DNA of 64,000 nt from Acarospora socialis (taxonomy: Eukaryota > Ascomycota > Lecanoromycetes > Acarosporales > Acarosporaceae). Both the position numbers and the translations under genes were made by a program. The DNA lies in assembly GCA_025617375.2 (NCBI GenBank), contig JAMYGW020000010.1, positions 434,001 to 498,000 on the forward strand, given 5' to 3'. The notes beneath the pieces are model-generated. The model searched no databases and was not told where the DNA came from. It saw only the letters and a list, made by a program, of their open reading frames with translations. Each line of letters begins with the position of its first letter. The stretch's first letter is position 1. Shown here in pieces: positions 11,501-23,358 of the stretch.

Positions 11501-13319
11501 TTATGCTGAGTGTAAGACAGTACCAGCCAAAACGCCAGCTCCAATGATCCCGCCATCAGATGCTTCCCGGAGAACAACCTTCTTGTTTCTATTTCGGTAT
11601 CTTTCCCTCCGTAGTATTCCATCTATTTGTCGTTGTGTTTCTTCCTTGAAACCGGGATAGAGTGAGATGAGGCTGCCTGTATAAGCTACGACGAGCTCTT
11701 CTACTACACCGCTTCTGGAGTTGGCATGACCATTCGTATGTGGCTCCGCTGACCTGCGAGAATCATCTGGTAAATATAATTCTCCGGCACAAGCCATCAG
11801 CCCTATAGTAGCCGCAGCGATTAATGCCGATGATCGAAGCTGAACAGCCTGGGCAGCTTGCATAACCACGTTTGCGGACTCCGAGTCCCATCTCCACGTG
11901 CTATCCTTAGATGCGGGAAGTGCTTCATCTAGCGTCGCCGCAAGTTGTCTTGGATCTTCGACCGGTGCCACGACGGTTGCTAGAAACGTCGTGCTGAGTT
12001 GGTTGCGTATTCGTAAGCCTTCCGGTAAATCTTCGAAGTCATATCCAACAATCTCGGTACACCATAGCAACACAATGATTCTGACAAGCTCTCCTAGATA
12101 TCGTCCTGCAGTCATATATTCAAAGGGCTGGAATCCAGGTGCATCACAAGCTCTATCCAGAGCCTTGTCCCATACAGTCAATAATCCTAGATCTTTCAAG
12201 GGCTTGGCTGCTCCATTGATAGTCCATTCTGTGTTGATCACGATCTCAGGATCTTGGTTCTCATACGGTGTTGCCGAAGGTCGTTTTGATGGATGAAGAT
12301 CCTTCAACTTCATGGGAATTGTAGCGTTGCTACAACAGTCAGCACGGATCCCCCATTGATTCTGTACGCTACATACCAACCAGTGCCCACTATCAATCCC
12401 ATGGCGACCCTGCTGTTGGGTATTGATTTTACAGTATATGCTAACGAGGCTAGCGTTGCCACCGTGTCATTCGCGATGGCCGCGATCTTGAGTCGTGGAA
12501 GGCGAGTCATCTTTCCTTGTCTGGTGCCGGGTTCGAGGTGGCCGTTCAAGGTGTCTCGAGTATGCCGCTCGTAGCCAGCCAGTAACATGTATCCAAGGTT
12601 CAAATTCGATGCCATAGCGAAGCCTTTGCCCATTGGCATGAGGGTAGCCTCGGATAGGGAACTTTGCCTATTCCACACCCTTATCAGTACGGGGAGAAAT
12701 CACTCGGAGGCGTCTCACAGTGGTTTGATCTCGATGCCAACGAAAGGGTAAGGAGGTAATATACGAGGTCAAAACGCAGGGAAATATGTCCCTACATCAT
12801 CGGGAAGCTGAATGTAATGCCCATTGGCAGCTCTTGCGGAACGATCTCCTTTTCCCAAAGCGAAGTAGCCACGTTATCTCTAACGACTTCCGCAATGCAG
12901 TCACCGATCCAATTGAAGAGATCTTCAGCGTTGTCCATCTTTAGATGCTCCCCAATTGGCCAGGCTTTCTCGAAAGTCCTACGTATCCGGGCATCCGGAG
13001 CCATGTCGGTAGCATTTTGTGAGGCCGCTTCATGACCAGAAGGAACTGAGACATGAAACCTGTCCGCGTCGTCACCAAGGAGCTCAATAAAACCAACTCG
13101 AAGGTTGGTACCGCCCACATCAATGCTAAGAAACTTTCCCTTTTCTTGCCCGGTAGGTAACGCTGTGATTGGAGTTGGCAAGAATTGGTCCGTGGAATGC
13201 AGTGCCAGATGCTTGTAAGTCTTCGCGAATTGACGGGCCAGGCAGTGTACTCGGTCTTCTTCAATCGTCAATGGACGAAGGTAGTCATCAATGCCTCCAT
13301 TGGTAGTTTTCTTTGCCAT
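11501..13319 (-). CDS. Atypical hexokinase-family sugar kinase
   Basis: Exons 12796-13319, 12377-12667 and 11501-12329 give 547 residues of the hexokinase fold. Visible motifs are phosphate-1 'SIDVGGTNLRVGF' (about 65-77), the 'ITFSFPMMQ' sugar-site strand, catalytic Asp242 in 'IANDTVATL' and the adenosine motif 'IVGTGCNATIP' (about 267-277). Instead of the usual W-T-K-G-F segment it reads 'LMPMGKGF', so the substrate loop is altered. The length exceeds classical fungal hexokinases (about 490). It could be an N-acetylglucosamine or other hexose kinase, or a regulatory hexokinase-like protein. Phosphate and catalytic residues argue for kept activity, but the substrate cannot be called. Confidence 0.88.
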
Positions 13320-13950
13320 TAGAGATGACGCCAGCACTTAGTAGATATTGGTGAATATTGATAAACCCTGTGAGATATATAAATGCGATGAGTGTAACAT
13401 AGACCGGAAAGGGACCCAATAGCACGTGAACCGGTGCTCGCACATATCCGACTGGAACCCTCAACAGACAGACAGGTAGAACATCAGATCCAACAGAAGG
13501 CCACCTAAGAAAGATCCACGGCCAGACGATGCTACCCTGCAGCCTTACCGATACGACGTTAACTTGCAGGAACGGAGTCTCTGCTCCTTTCATGCAACCC
13601 CAATGCTGAGGGCCACGGCAGTCTTCTCCTCTTATTTCTTGCTACCCTAAGACAATTCTGATACCATCTTCAAATGCCGTCTCTCCAACCGGGTTGACCC
13701 GTAGGTTTAACAACGTCGCTGGACTCGACGTGGTGCCGTCTTATCTATACCTTAGTCTGTTAAGTCCGGGGGGGAGGCTACGGAGATAGTGTGAAGGTTA
13801 ATATCTACGGTCATCAAGATGCTCACTTGTGCAAAAGCGTCCCCTAGTCGTATACGAGTACAAAGATAGTATTCATAAACTTCCAGCCCTCGTCCATCAC
13901 GAACAACACATCTCTTCATGTTCTTCCACGACCGTGATACTGCAACAACC
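13320..13950. promoter_or_regulatory. Divergent hexokinase/GILT promoter region
   Basis: A 631-bp gap lies between divergent starts. No repeats were found and no TATA could be placed confidently. An in-frame ATG at 13918 could extend the GILT-like protein by 11 residues. Confidence 0.4.
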
Positions 13951-14822
13951 ATGGCTGCCAGTGAAGATGGGAGATGGCTTCTCTTGGACGAGAAAATGCT
14001 CGAGATCCAAAGGACCGAGAACATGAAGGACTACTACAGCCATCGCTCCAACATGCGCATGCTCGCTCTTGGTTTCGTTGTCGTCGCCACTCCATACCTT
14101 TTCATCTATTTGTTGCTTACTCAAATCCTCCACCTTCCTCCACGGCAAGTTCAGGATGTCGTCCGGACAGCGACTGCACACAATCCGGTGAGAGTTCCAC
14201 TAGAGGCACATATCATGAGCAAATGCTCGGATACGAAGGCCTGCCTTAAAGATCTCGTGGTCCCGGCTATGGAGAAGGTCTACGAAAAGGTTGACTTCAA
14301 GCTCTCATTTATCGGAACGTACGTTGTTTACCATTACATTCTTCGTACGTGGCTACACTTGTAGTGCTTATGCGTCACTACCTTAGGATCGACTCAGATG
14401 GCGGCGTAAGCTGCAAGCACGGTCCTTCCGAGTGTCTCGGCAACATCCTCGAACTCTGCGCTGCAGATCTATATCCAGACCCCAAGATTCACCTGGGCTT
14501 CACGATGTGCATGACGCAGAACTTTCAAGAAATCCCGTCCCGCGATCTGGCGCACGACTGCGCGCTTGAACACGGCATCAACTTTGACGAGCTCAACGAC
14601 TGCATCAGCGAGGAGGGGAAGGGGATGGATCTGCTCGAAGCCAGCGTTAAGAGGAGTATCGACAAGGACGTCAAGTACAGCTGTACCGTGAGGTTGAACG
14701 ATAAGGTCCGGTGTATCCGGGACAACGGGGAATGGAAGGATTGCGATGGAGGATCGGGTGTCGAGGATTTAGTCAATGACGTGGAGAGAATCTATAACGC
14801 GAGCAGAACGGCTGATATTTAG
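13951..14822 (+). CDS. Membrane-anchored GILT-family thiol reductase
   Basis: Exons 13951-14318 and 14387-14822 (68-nt intron) give 267 residues. A cytoplasmic N-tail precedes one transmembrane segment (about 37-57, 'MLALGFVVVATPYLFIYLLL'), so it is a type II anchor, not a soluble lysosomal form. The luminal part has the GILT pattern: an active-site region 'KCSDTKACLKDLVVPAMEKV' (Cys92 and Cys98), 'VSCKHGPSECLGN' (C.HG..EC) and further paired cysteines. The spacing is CX5C, not the CXXC of animal GILT. The ATG at 13951 has a good context (ACCATGG); one at 13918 is also in frame. GILT enzymes reduce disulfides in acidic compartments, which suggests a vacuolar or endosomal role here. Confidence 0.85.
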
Positions 14823-15564
14823 GTTGCTTTGGGTTCTTGGGCGTTGGGATGGCATGGCGTCGCGCGTGGCATTTGACGATACCCAGAAAGCTAAATAATG
14901 TAATGCACGCTTCGCAGCCTCATCACCTAACGCATCTTGAATTGGTAGGTCGGAGAAGCCTGCCCTTCTCTGTATACACGCAGTGATAACCACCTTACCT
15001 TATGGGAAGCTTCGATCACATGGCTGAGAATGGCAGGCAATGATGATTCGCTTAGTCATCGGTGCCCTTTGGCTTCACGGTGACATGCATGACCCAAGAC
15101 AGGTACATTCCAAGTTCCCGGGACCTTTTACATGCACCCTCCCTGATTCTACAAACAACGGTGCGGAAGATGGCATATATATGCCGGCAAGCTCCGACCA
15201 GCTACCCATCTGGTTGGAAGTTCGAACCTCAGTTCGGGATGAGATGCTGTAGTTAGTGGGATGCCTAATTATGCTGAAATGGCATGATCGAATCTACGGG
15301 CGGTGGTACGGAGATTGATGAACGGTGTGACGAAGACACGAAATTAATACTACCTCGTGTTGTAATCTAGCTGAGTGAAGCAACGGCTGTGCCGGCTATC
15401 TGAAAGAATGGTACAAAGAACGCCCATGTCGATTACCGCAATGCAAGAACGGCATTGACACTTCTTCCATTACGGGCCCCGCAAGATCGAACGCCGCTCA
15501 AAAAGCGGGTCACACAAGCACCCGAGTCCTGAGGCAACGCTCCGTTGTCTGCCCAGTATCCACC
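14823..15564. other. Intergenic with decayed GILT fragment
   Basis: The region between the GILT-like gene and Cys-rich gene B contains the relic described at 15058-15130. Nothing else was recognised. Confidence 0.5.
15058..15130 (+). pseudogene. Relic of a GILT-like gene
   Basis: The translated stretch 'FGFTVTCMTQDRYIPSSRDL' closely resembles 'LGFTMCMTQNFQEIPSRDLA' of the intact gene at about 14497-14560. DNA words such as GGCTTCACG and TGCATGAC are shared. Only this short block is recognisable; there is no start, no active-site region and no splice structure. It reads as the remains of a tandem duplicate, not a functional gene. Confidence 0.6.
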
Positions 15565-16091
15565 CTAACAAGTCGTCGGAGTAGCAGTTGTCACTCTCGT
15601 TGAACACCCCACCCGACACGCCGTCTTGCATGGCATCGTACTCGTCACCGTTGGCGTCGTGGAACAGCAGAAATCCACGCACGGCACCATCGTCGTACTT
15701 GCAACGAGGCAGTGAGCCTCTATGCATGTCGCCGTGTTGAAGGGGCAGTTGTCCGGGGTCGCCGTGACGGTGGCAACGTAGCAGGAGTGTGGAACGGTCT
15801 GGACACGGTTGGCTGTTAGGACCGTGATTTGGGATAACCCGAGCACCGAGGTTGTGACGTGGGTAGCGGTGATGAGTGTTGGAAGACAGTCAAAGCCAGG
15901 AATGGTGGGGGTAGGCAACATGAACGCGTCATTGGCGAGGTGCGAGATGTATTGGGGTCTGGCGCGGGTAAGAAGCGGAGTTCTTTTCTCGGTCAGTGGG
16001 AAGATGATCGATTGACAGAGACGGGAAAGCTGAGGAGAACCTACGAGGAGAGAAGTGCGAGGAGGGCGCTGAGTCGGTACGTGAAGAGCAT
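15565..16091 (-). CDS. Small secreted Cys-rich protein B (paralogue of A)
   Basis: Exons 16045-16091 and 15565-15982 (62-nt intron) encode 154 residues. The spliced N-terminus is a signal peptide, 'MLFTYRLSALLALLSS' plus 'TPLLTRA', built across the intron like that of protein A. The mature chain is rich in Thr, Pro and Cys (twelve Cys). Its last 60 residues align with protein A: 'CPFNTATCIEAHCL', 'TTMVPC', 'CKTACRVGC', 'TTATPTTC'. A TATA-like run (16198-16205) lies about 107 bp upstream. The family is unnamed to me; secretion is well supported, function is not. Confidence 0.75.
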
Positions 16092-17346
16092 CTTAATAAC
16101 TGTTTGATATTTCGAGATTGAGAAAGACTGAAGAAGGTTCGTGCTGAGATGATGGTTGAAGATACTATCCAAGAGATCAGGGAAAGAACAAGCTTTCTAT
16201 ATATAATCTCCTCGTGCACGTAGGCAAGGGGACTGTCGTGCCGTGGCTCATGATCGTCTTCGACGATCGTCCTCGAGATATTCGGCGGACCATAAATCCG
16301 CCTACGCTTTAGGACTCGGATCTTACCTCCACCAATTGAATAGAGCGAATTGGCGGAAAAGGAGCCCGTTCCGAGTCATACCTGTCGGTGTGGCCGTGCA
16401 CCTGAGCGAGCATTCCATATGAGATGAAAGGAGAGGCGCACAGCCTCCCTCGGGGCATGTGCTTGCGACCATTTCCCGAAGCCTGAAGATAACGGAGGTG
16501 AATGGGGATAAGCATAGAAAAAACTTGATGCTCGTCGGACATTGCATATCGATTGACCTACGTCTTCGAGACTGGTATTCAGATGGAGAACACATATGCA
16601 TTCTGGGAGCGTCGATCCCCTCGGTGGATACCATGATGAATGATGACCATTTCAGATCATAAGTCTCGTTGATGGCTTGCGCTCTTACCGAGTCACTAAC
16701 AGCTGGATCTCGAGCATCTCTGGGGTTTCCGTTCTGGAATGAGTGATATACTCTCTAGCATTGCCATGACTTATTATGTCACATCAAGATGGAGAGGACC
16801 TCCGGAGTAGGCGGATTGACAATCTACAGTTTTCTACACGTCCGTCTGGCAACAGAAGCAAGAATTCATGCAATAAGTCAGGCACGGAACAAGCTTTCCA
16901 ACGTGCGCGGAGCAGGAACGGAGACTTCTATGGACGTGTAGTCTGCCAGATGTATCTAAGTGACAGTGGCATGAAGGTCTCATGTCAGTTGATATCTCAT
17001 CAAGTGACTACGTAGACCTCTACGGTGAAGACAATACCTTATTGTAGGACGTTCAAAGTGCGCAGTATGCTGATGTGGTGGCCCCTATGATGTGGTAAAG
17101 ATTGCCATCCAGTTTCCCGTACCGTATGATATGCTAAGGTAGTTTCAAGGCTGTTGATAGTATAGCTTTATTTTACGGCACAATGCCAGCTCAGGATTGA
17201 GTTGAATACCATTGACAGTACTGCATCTCTCTGTTTGTGTAGTCTAATTCCCAGCACCGCTACATTTCTCCCAAAATTTGAGCTTCCCCTGTGGATCCTG
17301 AGACCATCCCGTCATACTACGCAGCATGCTCCCATACCCGCAATAG
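16092..17346. other. Intergenic, 1.25 kb
   Basis: It holds the TATA-like element of Cys-rich gene B (16198-16205, minus strand). Short open frames have no recognisable similarity and no splice logic. Nothing else was seen. Confidence 0.5.
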
Positions 17347-18344
17347 ATGGACTCGGAAATGGATCTCAAAGACCTTTCTAGCAATTGGAAAAAGCTTCAG
17401 AAGACGCTTCAGTCAACATCCAGACCTCCGAAGCGCAAGGCTGGCGCGGATCCACACCACCGACAGCACCACGGGGTAAAGCGACGCAAGCAAGGAGAGA
17501 ACGAAGTTCAAGCCATACAACCCGGGAAAAGATATCAGAAACGAAGGGTCATGGAAGACGAGACTGTGTTCGGGGTACCGATTGCTCCTACGAAGACTGG
17601 CGACAGAGTCAACGAGGGCTTATCCTCAAGGTACGGCCACCCCTCTCTCTGTGACCCTGAGGTCGTCAGAAGCTTCATACGTCCGATGTTCGACGTACTC
17701 AACACAAAATCGTTGCTCTAACTGTTCTATTACCAAACAGTACTGAAGCGGGCAAATTCCTCTCCCTAGACTGCGAAATGGTCGGCGTCGGTCCCACGCC
17801 AGATCTGACATCCGCCCTCGCCCGCGTGAGTATCGTGAACTACCACGGCGTCCAAGTTTACGACTCGTACGTTCGACCCAAAGAATTCGTCACGGACTGG
17901 CGCACGTCCATCTCCGGTATCCTACCCTCGCATATGCGGAACGCACGCTCGTTGGAGGAGGTACAGGCAACCGTCGCCGGCTTACTCAATGGGAAGATTC
18001 TCGTGGGGCATGGGGTAAGGCATGATTTGGAGATGTTAATGCTTGGGCACCCGAAAAGAGATATCAGGGATACTAGCCGACATCCAGCGTTCCGACGACT
18101 AACGATGGGAAAGACGCCAAGTTTGAAAAGGTTGGCGAAGGAGGTATTGGGTGTTGATATTCAAGGAGGGGAGCATTCGAGCGTGGAGGACGCAAGGGCC
18201 TGTATGCTGTTATTTCAGAGGGAGAAGGACGCGTTTGAGCTGGAACACGCCAAGAGGTGGGGTACGAAGACGAGATCAAAGCAGACTGAGGAGGGACATG
18301 AGCAGGGGAAGAAAAGAAATAAGAAGAAACGTGGGAAGAAGTGA
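17347..18344 (+). CDS. REX4: RNA exonuclease 4 (Rex4, DEDDh family)
   Basis: A 3'-5' exonuclease of the DEDDh superfamily involved in pre-rRNA (ITS1) processing, expected in the nucleolus. Exons 17347-17630 and 17741-18344 (110-nt intron) give 295 residues. The first third is basic and low-complexity. The nuclease domain has ExoI '[14 protein letters not shown]' (Asp, Glu), ExoII '[12 protein letters not shown]' (His, Asp) and ExoIII '[11 protein letters not shown]' (His, Asp), so the catalytic set is complete. The C-terminus is a Lys-rich tail ([11 protein letters not shown]), a likely nucleolar signal. Confidence 0.94.
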
Positions 18345-19060
18345 ACGGTCTCCCAGGCTGCAGTCTGTCCACTGCGGCGTGCTATTGAGCAGCTACATTA
18401 TTGAGCTCATGCTTGCACTCCTAGGCATTGTCGGAAAACCCACGCCCAAATTCAAAGCAAGGCGCTCGCAGGCACTCGCCAGAGGGTATCAAAGCGCATC
18501 AGGCAATAGACAAGCATGACTATAGCTCCCAACCGCGATCCGAGATGCAACTTATCCAGCAAATTGCAACCCGCTACAAAGGAACTCTTCCACCATCTCC
18601 ATAGCTCCTTCACGGTCCACCGTGATAATGACGTCGCGTGGTGTGGCGCTTACAAAGCAACTCCAGACCTTCCCCAGTGGGTGAGTGGGTGGTGACGGCT
18701 TCTAGAGTTCGGTGCTTAGCTCCGTTGGAGGTTCCACTTGTGGATTCTTGAGAGAGGGAGAGATGACTGTGCCTTATGCGGATCGAAGAGTGGGAATAGA
18801 TACAGAAGGGTGATAGAACGGGTGGAACACTTGTAAATGGCAGTGGAGAAACAATTATACTAGGTAGACAAAAGCGGTCACTTTCACGACAAGGTGGCCG
18901 TCCAATCAAGTTCGTGGCTTTCAATCACGCACCCAATCGACTTTATGTATGAATACCGGCAGCGAGTGCTTCTAGCATTCTTTGGATCTCCAATTCTCAG
19001 CCCCTCCCAGCTTCGCCTTACATCAGGGCAATATACTCACACACCTACTCCATCGTGCAG
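18345..19060. other. Convergent intergenic region
   Basis: A 716-bp gap between the 3' ends of REX4 and NOP53. No gene or repeat was recognised; it presumably holds both 3' untranslated regions. Confidence 0.5.
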
Positions 19061-20469
19061 TCATATCGTGAAATCCTTATACGTCCACTTCTCCGTATAC
19101 GTTCTCTTCGCCTTCTTTGGCTGCGTGATCGGCCTGCGCGCTTCCACCTTCCCTCGGACAAGAATGTTGCGGAATCTGTCTTTGAGCAGATTGCCTTCCG
19201 GCTTGAGCAGCCGGAGCGAGTCTCGTAGTTCGTCGGGAAGAACCAATTCCAGGGGAGGTTCGGGGAGTCTGTTTGCTTCGATCAGTGTATGCTCCGTCCG
19301 GCCAGCACGGGAGAGACCTACGGGTTCCTGCCAAATTTCCTACGTCTCAACCTTCGATCGTCGACGTCGGAATCGGACTCATTCTCCGCTTGTGTGGAGA
19401 CCTGCTTGCGAGCCTTGTCCCGAGCTTCAACTGCTTTGGCGATGGCTTGGATCTGCTGTGCCTGTTGTGCCCTTTTCTTCATCTTCGCCTCCCACCGCGC
19501 CTGTCTCTCTGCTTCTTTCTTTCGGATGGCTTTGTTCCTCTGCGCCGGCGTCTTCCTCTCTGGTCTCCGTTTGGTCAACCATTCTTCGCCCTCGTACTCG
19601 CTCTCGAAGCCCTCCCAGGCGCTTTCATCTTCCGTTTGGGCATAAGTATCCGCCTCTTCTTGTGCTGCCGCTATTTTCTCCAGCCTTTGTCTATCCTCTT
19701 CCGCCTCACGCAACCGCTTGCGCTCCGCTTCCACCTCCTTCTCACCTTCTTGGGTCAACAAGTAATCCCAGTCTTGGAAGACTGGATTGTAGCTGATACC
19801 CGCATTCGGCTTCTTGACCGCTGGCACATCCTTTCCGTTCACGACGAGTGAGACGGGTGGTTCCTTGAGCGTCTTTGGCGCCTTGATTGCTTTTGGCGGT
19901 TCTAGGAATGAGAAACAAGGATCCTGGTTGTCTGCAACTTCTAGAGTATCCGCCCAAGGATCGTAGTCTGGAGCGTTGGCTGATGCAATAACATCCTTGG
20001 GTACCGTTTCTCCGCCATATGCAATATTCTTCAGCCGCTGTAGTTCTTTGTGACTTACTCCGCCTTTCCGCCTCTTACTGTTCGGCTCAAGGACTCCGTC
20101 TGTCACTTTGGACCCTGATCGCTTGCGACTGTCAATTGCCGGTATCGCGGATCGTTGTGATAGAATCTCGTCCGCCTTGAGCGGCTTGTGGACCTTGTTG
20201 TAGGCTTTTTGAATGGCGTCTGACCCCGTTGTATCGAGCGCGAAGAGGTCATCAGAAGACTTCTCGGCGATGATGCCGCTGCGAAGCAATAGTTATTAGC
20301 AAACCTGCACGAGCATCGCATAGACGAACACTCACCCTTTGATTACTTCCTCCCGAAGATTTTCTAGCCCTTCCTGGACTTCAGTGATGTCGACATTCTT
20401 TCTCCACGCCTTCTTGCCCTTCCTTGACGGTTGCTTGAATTGTCTTGGTGGGTCAAGTACTGTCGCCAT
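19061..20469 (-). CDS. NOP53: Ribosome biogenesis factor Nop53
   Basis: A nucleolar 60S assembly factor that recruits the exosome for 5.8S/ITS2 maturation. Exons 20336-20469, 19322-20278 and 19061-19268 (57- and 53-nt introns) give 432 residues. The N-terminus has 'WRKNVDITEVQEGLENLREE', the centre is a charged coiled coil, and the C-terminus has 'LPDELRDSLRLLKPEGNLL' followed by 'DRFRNILVRGKVEARRPI', the Nop53/PICT1 signature. The main frame appears to stop at 19318, but the last 53-nt intron restores the conserved C-terminus. It is divergent from RYH1 across 245 bp. Confidence 0.93.
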
Positions 20470-20714
20470 GGCTGCAGTGGTTGTTCGCACTACTTGTTGT
20501 TGCTATCGATAAGTTTTTAGCCATTTCGCGGTGAGATAATCTGATGACTAAGCCCGTTGACCGTCAAAGTGAAAGCGGAAGCTCGCGTGATGCGCTCGGG
20601 GGATTGTTATGAGGTTCTCCTGAAGAATTGATCAAGTTGTAATCACAAGTCCCTACCCACACCGTCAACAAGCCTAATTCTTAGACTTGCTCCCTCCGCA
20701 GGTCTATCGTCACC

Positions 20715-21593
<879 letters not shown>

Positions 21594-22235
21594 TGTCATA
21601 CTCACTCAAGGGAAACTAATACCTCACCATTTTCTGACGCGGCTTCGTTGGCGTATCCCCCTAAACCAACCCTTCTGTAAGATTCGTGGCAGACTCTCTC
21701 TTCGCAAGGTTGGCAGGCGTTTTGAGCGAGGGCATCTGTTTCTTGTACAGATACTTAAGCATACCTTTTTATGGTGTGGTACAGATATGCATGGGGTTCA
21801 TTCTGGGCACGCAGAACCTAATAGAGCAAAATCGGTAATTGATATCAGAATCATACCGACATTGAGGAGACTGTGACCAACGTTATACCGACTTGAATGT
21901 TGTAAAATAGACATGCTAGTTTACACGATTGCACGGATTCAGTGGTTCTGCTGATAACAAGTGCCCTTAACCCTTTCGAGTCTGCACTATAGGATCGACT
22001 GCAGAGCCATACATTCAGGCGAGGTTCGTCATTGCGCATAACGGGGCACCAGAGATACCGGTAGTGTAGCCCGATCCCTTCGGAAATCTTCTCGAATGTC
22101 TGACGTTGTCTCTCCCACCAACGACCGCCATCCCACAACCTGAGACACGCGTGCATGCAGGCCCCAGCATAAGGTACGGCACAGGCGGTAGAGAGATTGC
22201 GCATTATTCACTCGCCAGGACAACTCCGTGGAACC
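21594..22235. other. Intergenic between RYH1 and KEI1
   Basis: 642 bp with no recognisable gene or repeat; it should contain the RYH1 3' end and the KEI1 promoter. Confidence 0.5.
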
Positions 22236-23358
22236 ATGATGGGTCTCCCCGCAAGGTTGTTCCGCCTTCCACGGCCACAGGTATGAGTTCCCAAAAACCA
22301 TCGCCGAATCGAATCCAAAGTTGTGCATGGCGACTCATGCCAATCCAAATCAGCAAATCAGTGACTGAACTGTTTCTTACCAGACCTTCCTCTACCTGAT
22401 GAGTCTACGCACCGGTACAGAGCTCATCACGCTCTCCCTCCTCCTCAACAAAGTCTCCGGCTTCTACGGCCTCCTCGCTATCCTCACGGGCCTCCATCTC
22501 TCTCCGTTGCAACTATCCATGTACATCTACTCGCTCTTCGCCCTCGTGCTGACCGCCACCCTTGCGCCACACATCCGAAAACAGTCGCCTCTCCAATGCC
22601 TTGCCCTGGCGTGGTTCTACGTGCTCGACACACTCATCAATGCCGCATATACTGCTGCTTTCGCCGTAACCTGGTTTCTCATCATCAGCCAGCACCACTC
22701 CGACGCACAAGGCGCCTCAGCTCCCGGAGTCGGCGGGTCCACGATTGACGATACGGCAGGTTTCACTAGCCCCAAGTACAACGTTTCACACGTCGAAGTC
22801 GCCGCCACGCCGGGTGCAGGTCTGACAGCAGGTCAAGATGCCGTGGCGATCGGCATGCCAGGCGCCTCGACGTCCGCACCAGGCCCGAGTCTGGGACACG
22901 CCTTCACTCAGCCCGAAAGCGTGAGCAGCATCCTCGTCATCTGCGCGCTGTTGATGGTCCGAGTCTACTTTGCATTCATCGTACTCTCATACGCACGTTC
23001 CGTCCTGCGACAACATATCGCCGACGTCTCATTCCGGAGCAACATCCATCTGCAGCCCAAGGACACTTCGCTTGTCGAGAACCCATTCGAGCCACACCTT
23101 CCCGAAGGAAACGGCTGGAAAGGCCGCCTAGGTCGCGCGATGGTCAGCATCGGCAAGACATACTGGCTTGGTGTTGACGAAAATGCCACGTGGATGAAAG
23201 GGGTTGGCGGTAGATTCCGAAAGGGACGAGACATGAGTGGTTGGGATAACGGGGCTCTGGAAAGGGAGAGAAGAAGACGGAGCGGGACTGGGCCGCCGCC
23301 ACCGATCCAGACAGGGCCGCTACCGTTGCGCGTGCTTGAGTTGCAGGAGGCGCGGTAG
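22236..23358 (+). CDS. KEI1: Inositolphosphorylceramide synthase regulatory subunit Kei1
   Basis: A Golgi membrane partner of the IPC synthase catalytic subunit Aur1, essential for fungal sphingolipid synthesis. Exons 22236-22280 and 22384-23358 (103-nt intron) give 339 residues. Splicing creates the typical start 'RLPRPQTFLYLMSLRTGTEL'. Four hydrophobic segments are visible ('LLAILTGLHLSPLQLSMYIY', a second near 'HIRKQSPLQCLALAWFYVLD', 'AAYTAAFAVTWFLII' and 'ILVICALLMVRVYFAFIVLS'), with a Gly/Ala/Ser-rich loop between the third and fourth. ATGs at 22236 and 22239 are both possible starts. Confidence 0.93.

Noticed and set aside
15210-15245. GTTCGAACC word suggesting a tRNA
   Set aside because: No matching anticodon or acceptor arms; it lies next to the GILT relic.
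18894-19851. Long plus-strand open frames over NOP53
   Set aside because: They are antisense to NOP53, whose splicing and conserved motifs are complete; the Ser/Leu/Pro-rich content is the mirror of its charged codons.
22029-22328. Minus-strand frames upstream of KEI1
   Set aside because: They overlap the KEI1 first exon and intron in antisense and show no conserved content.
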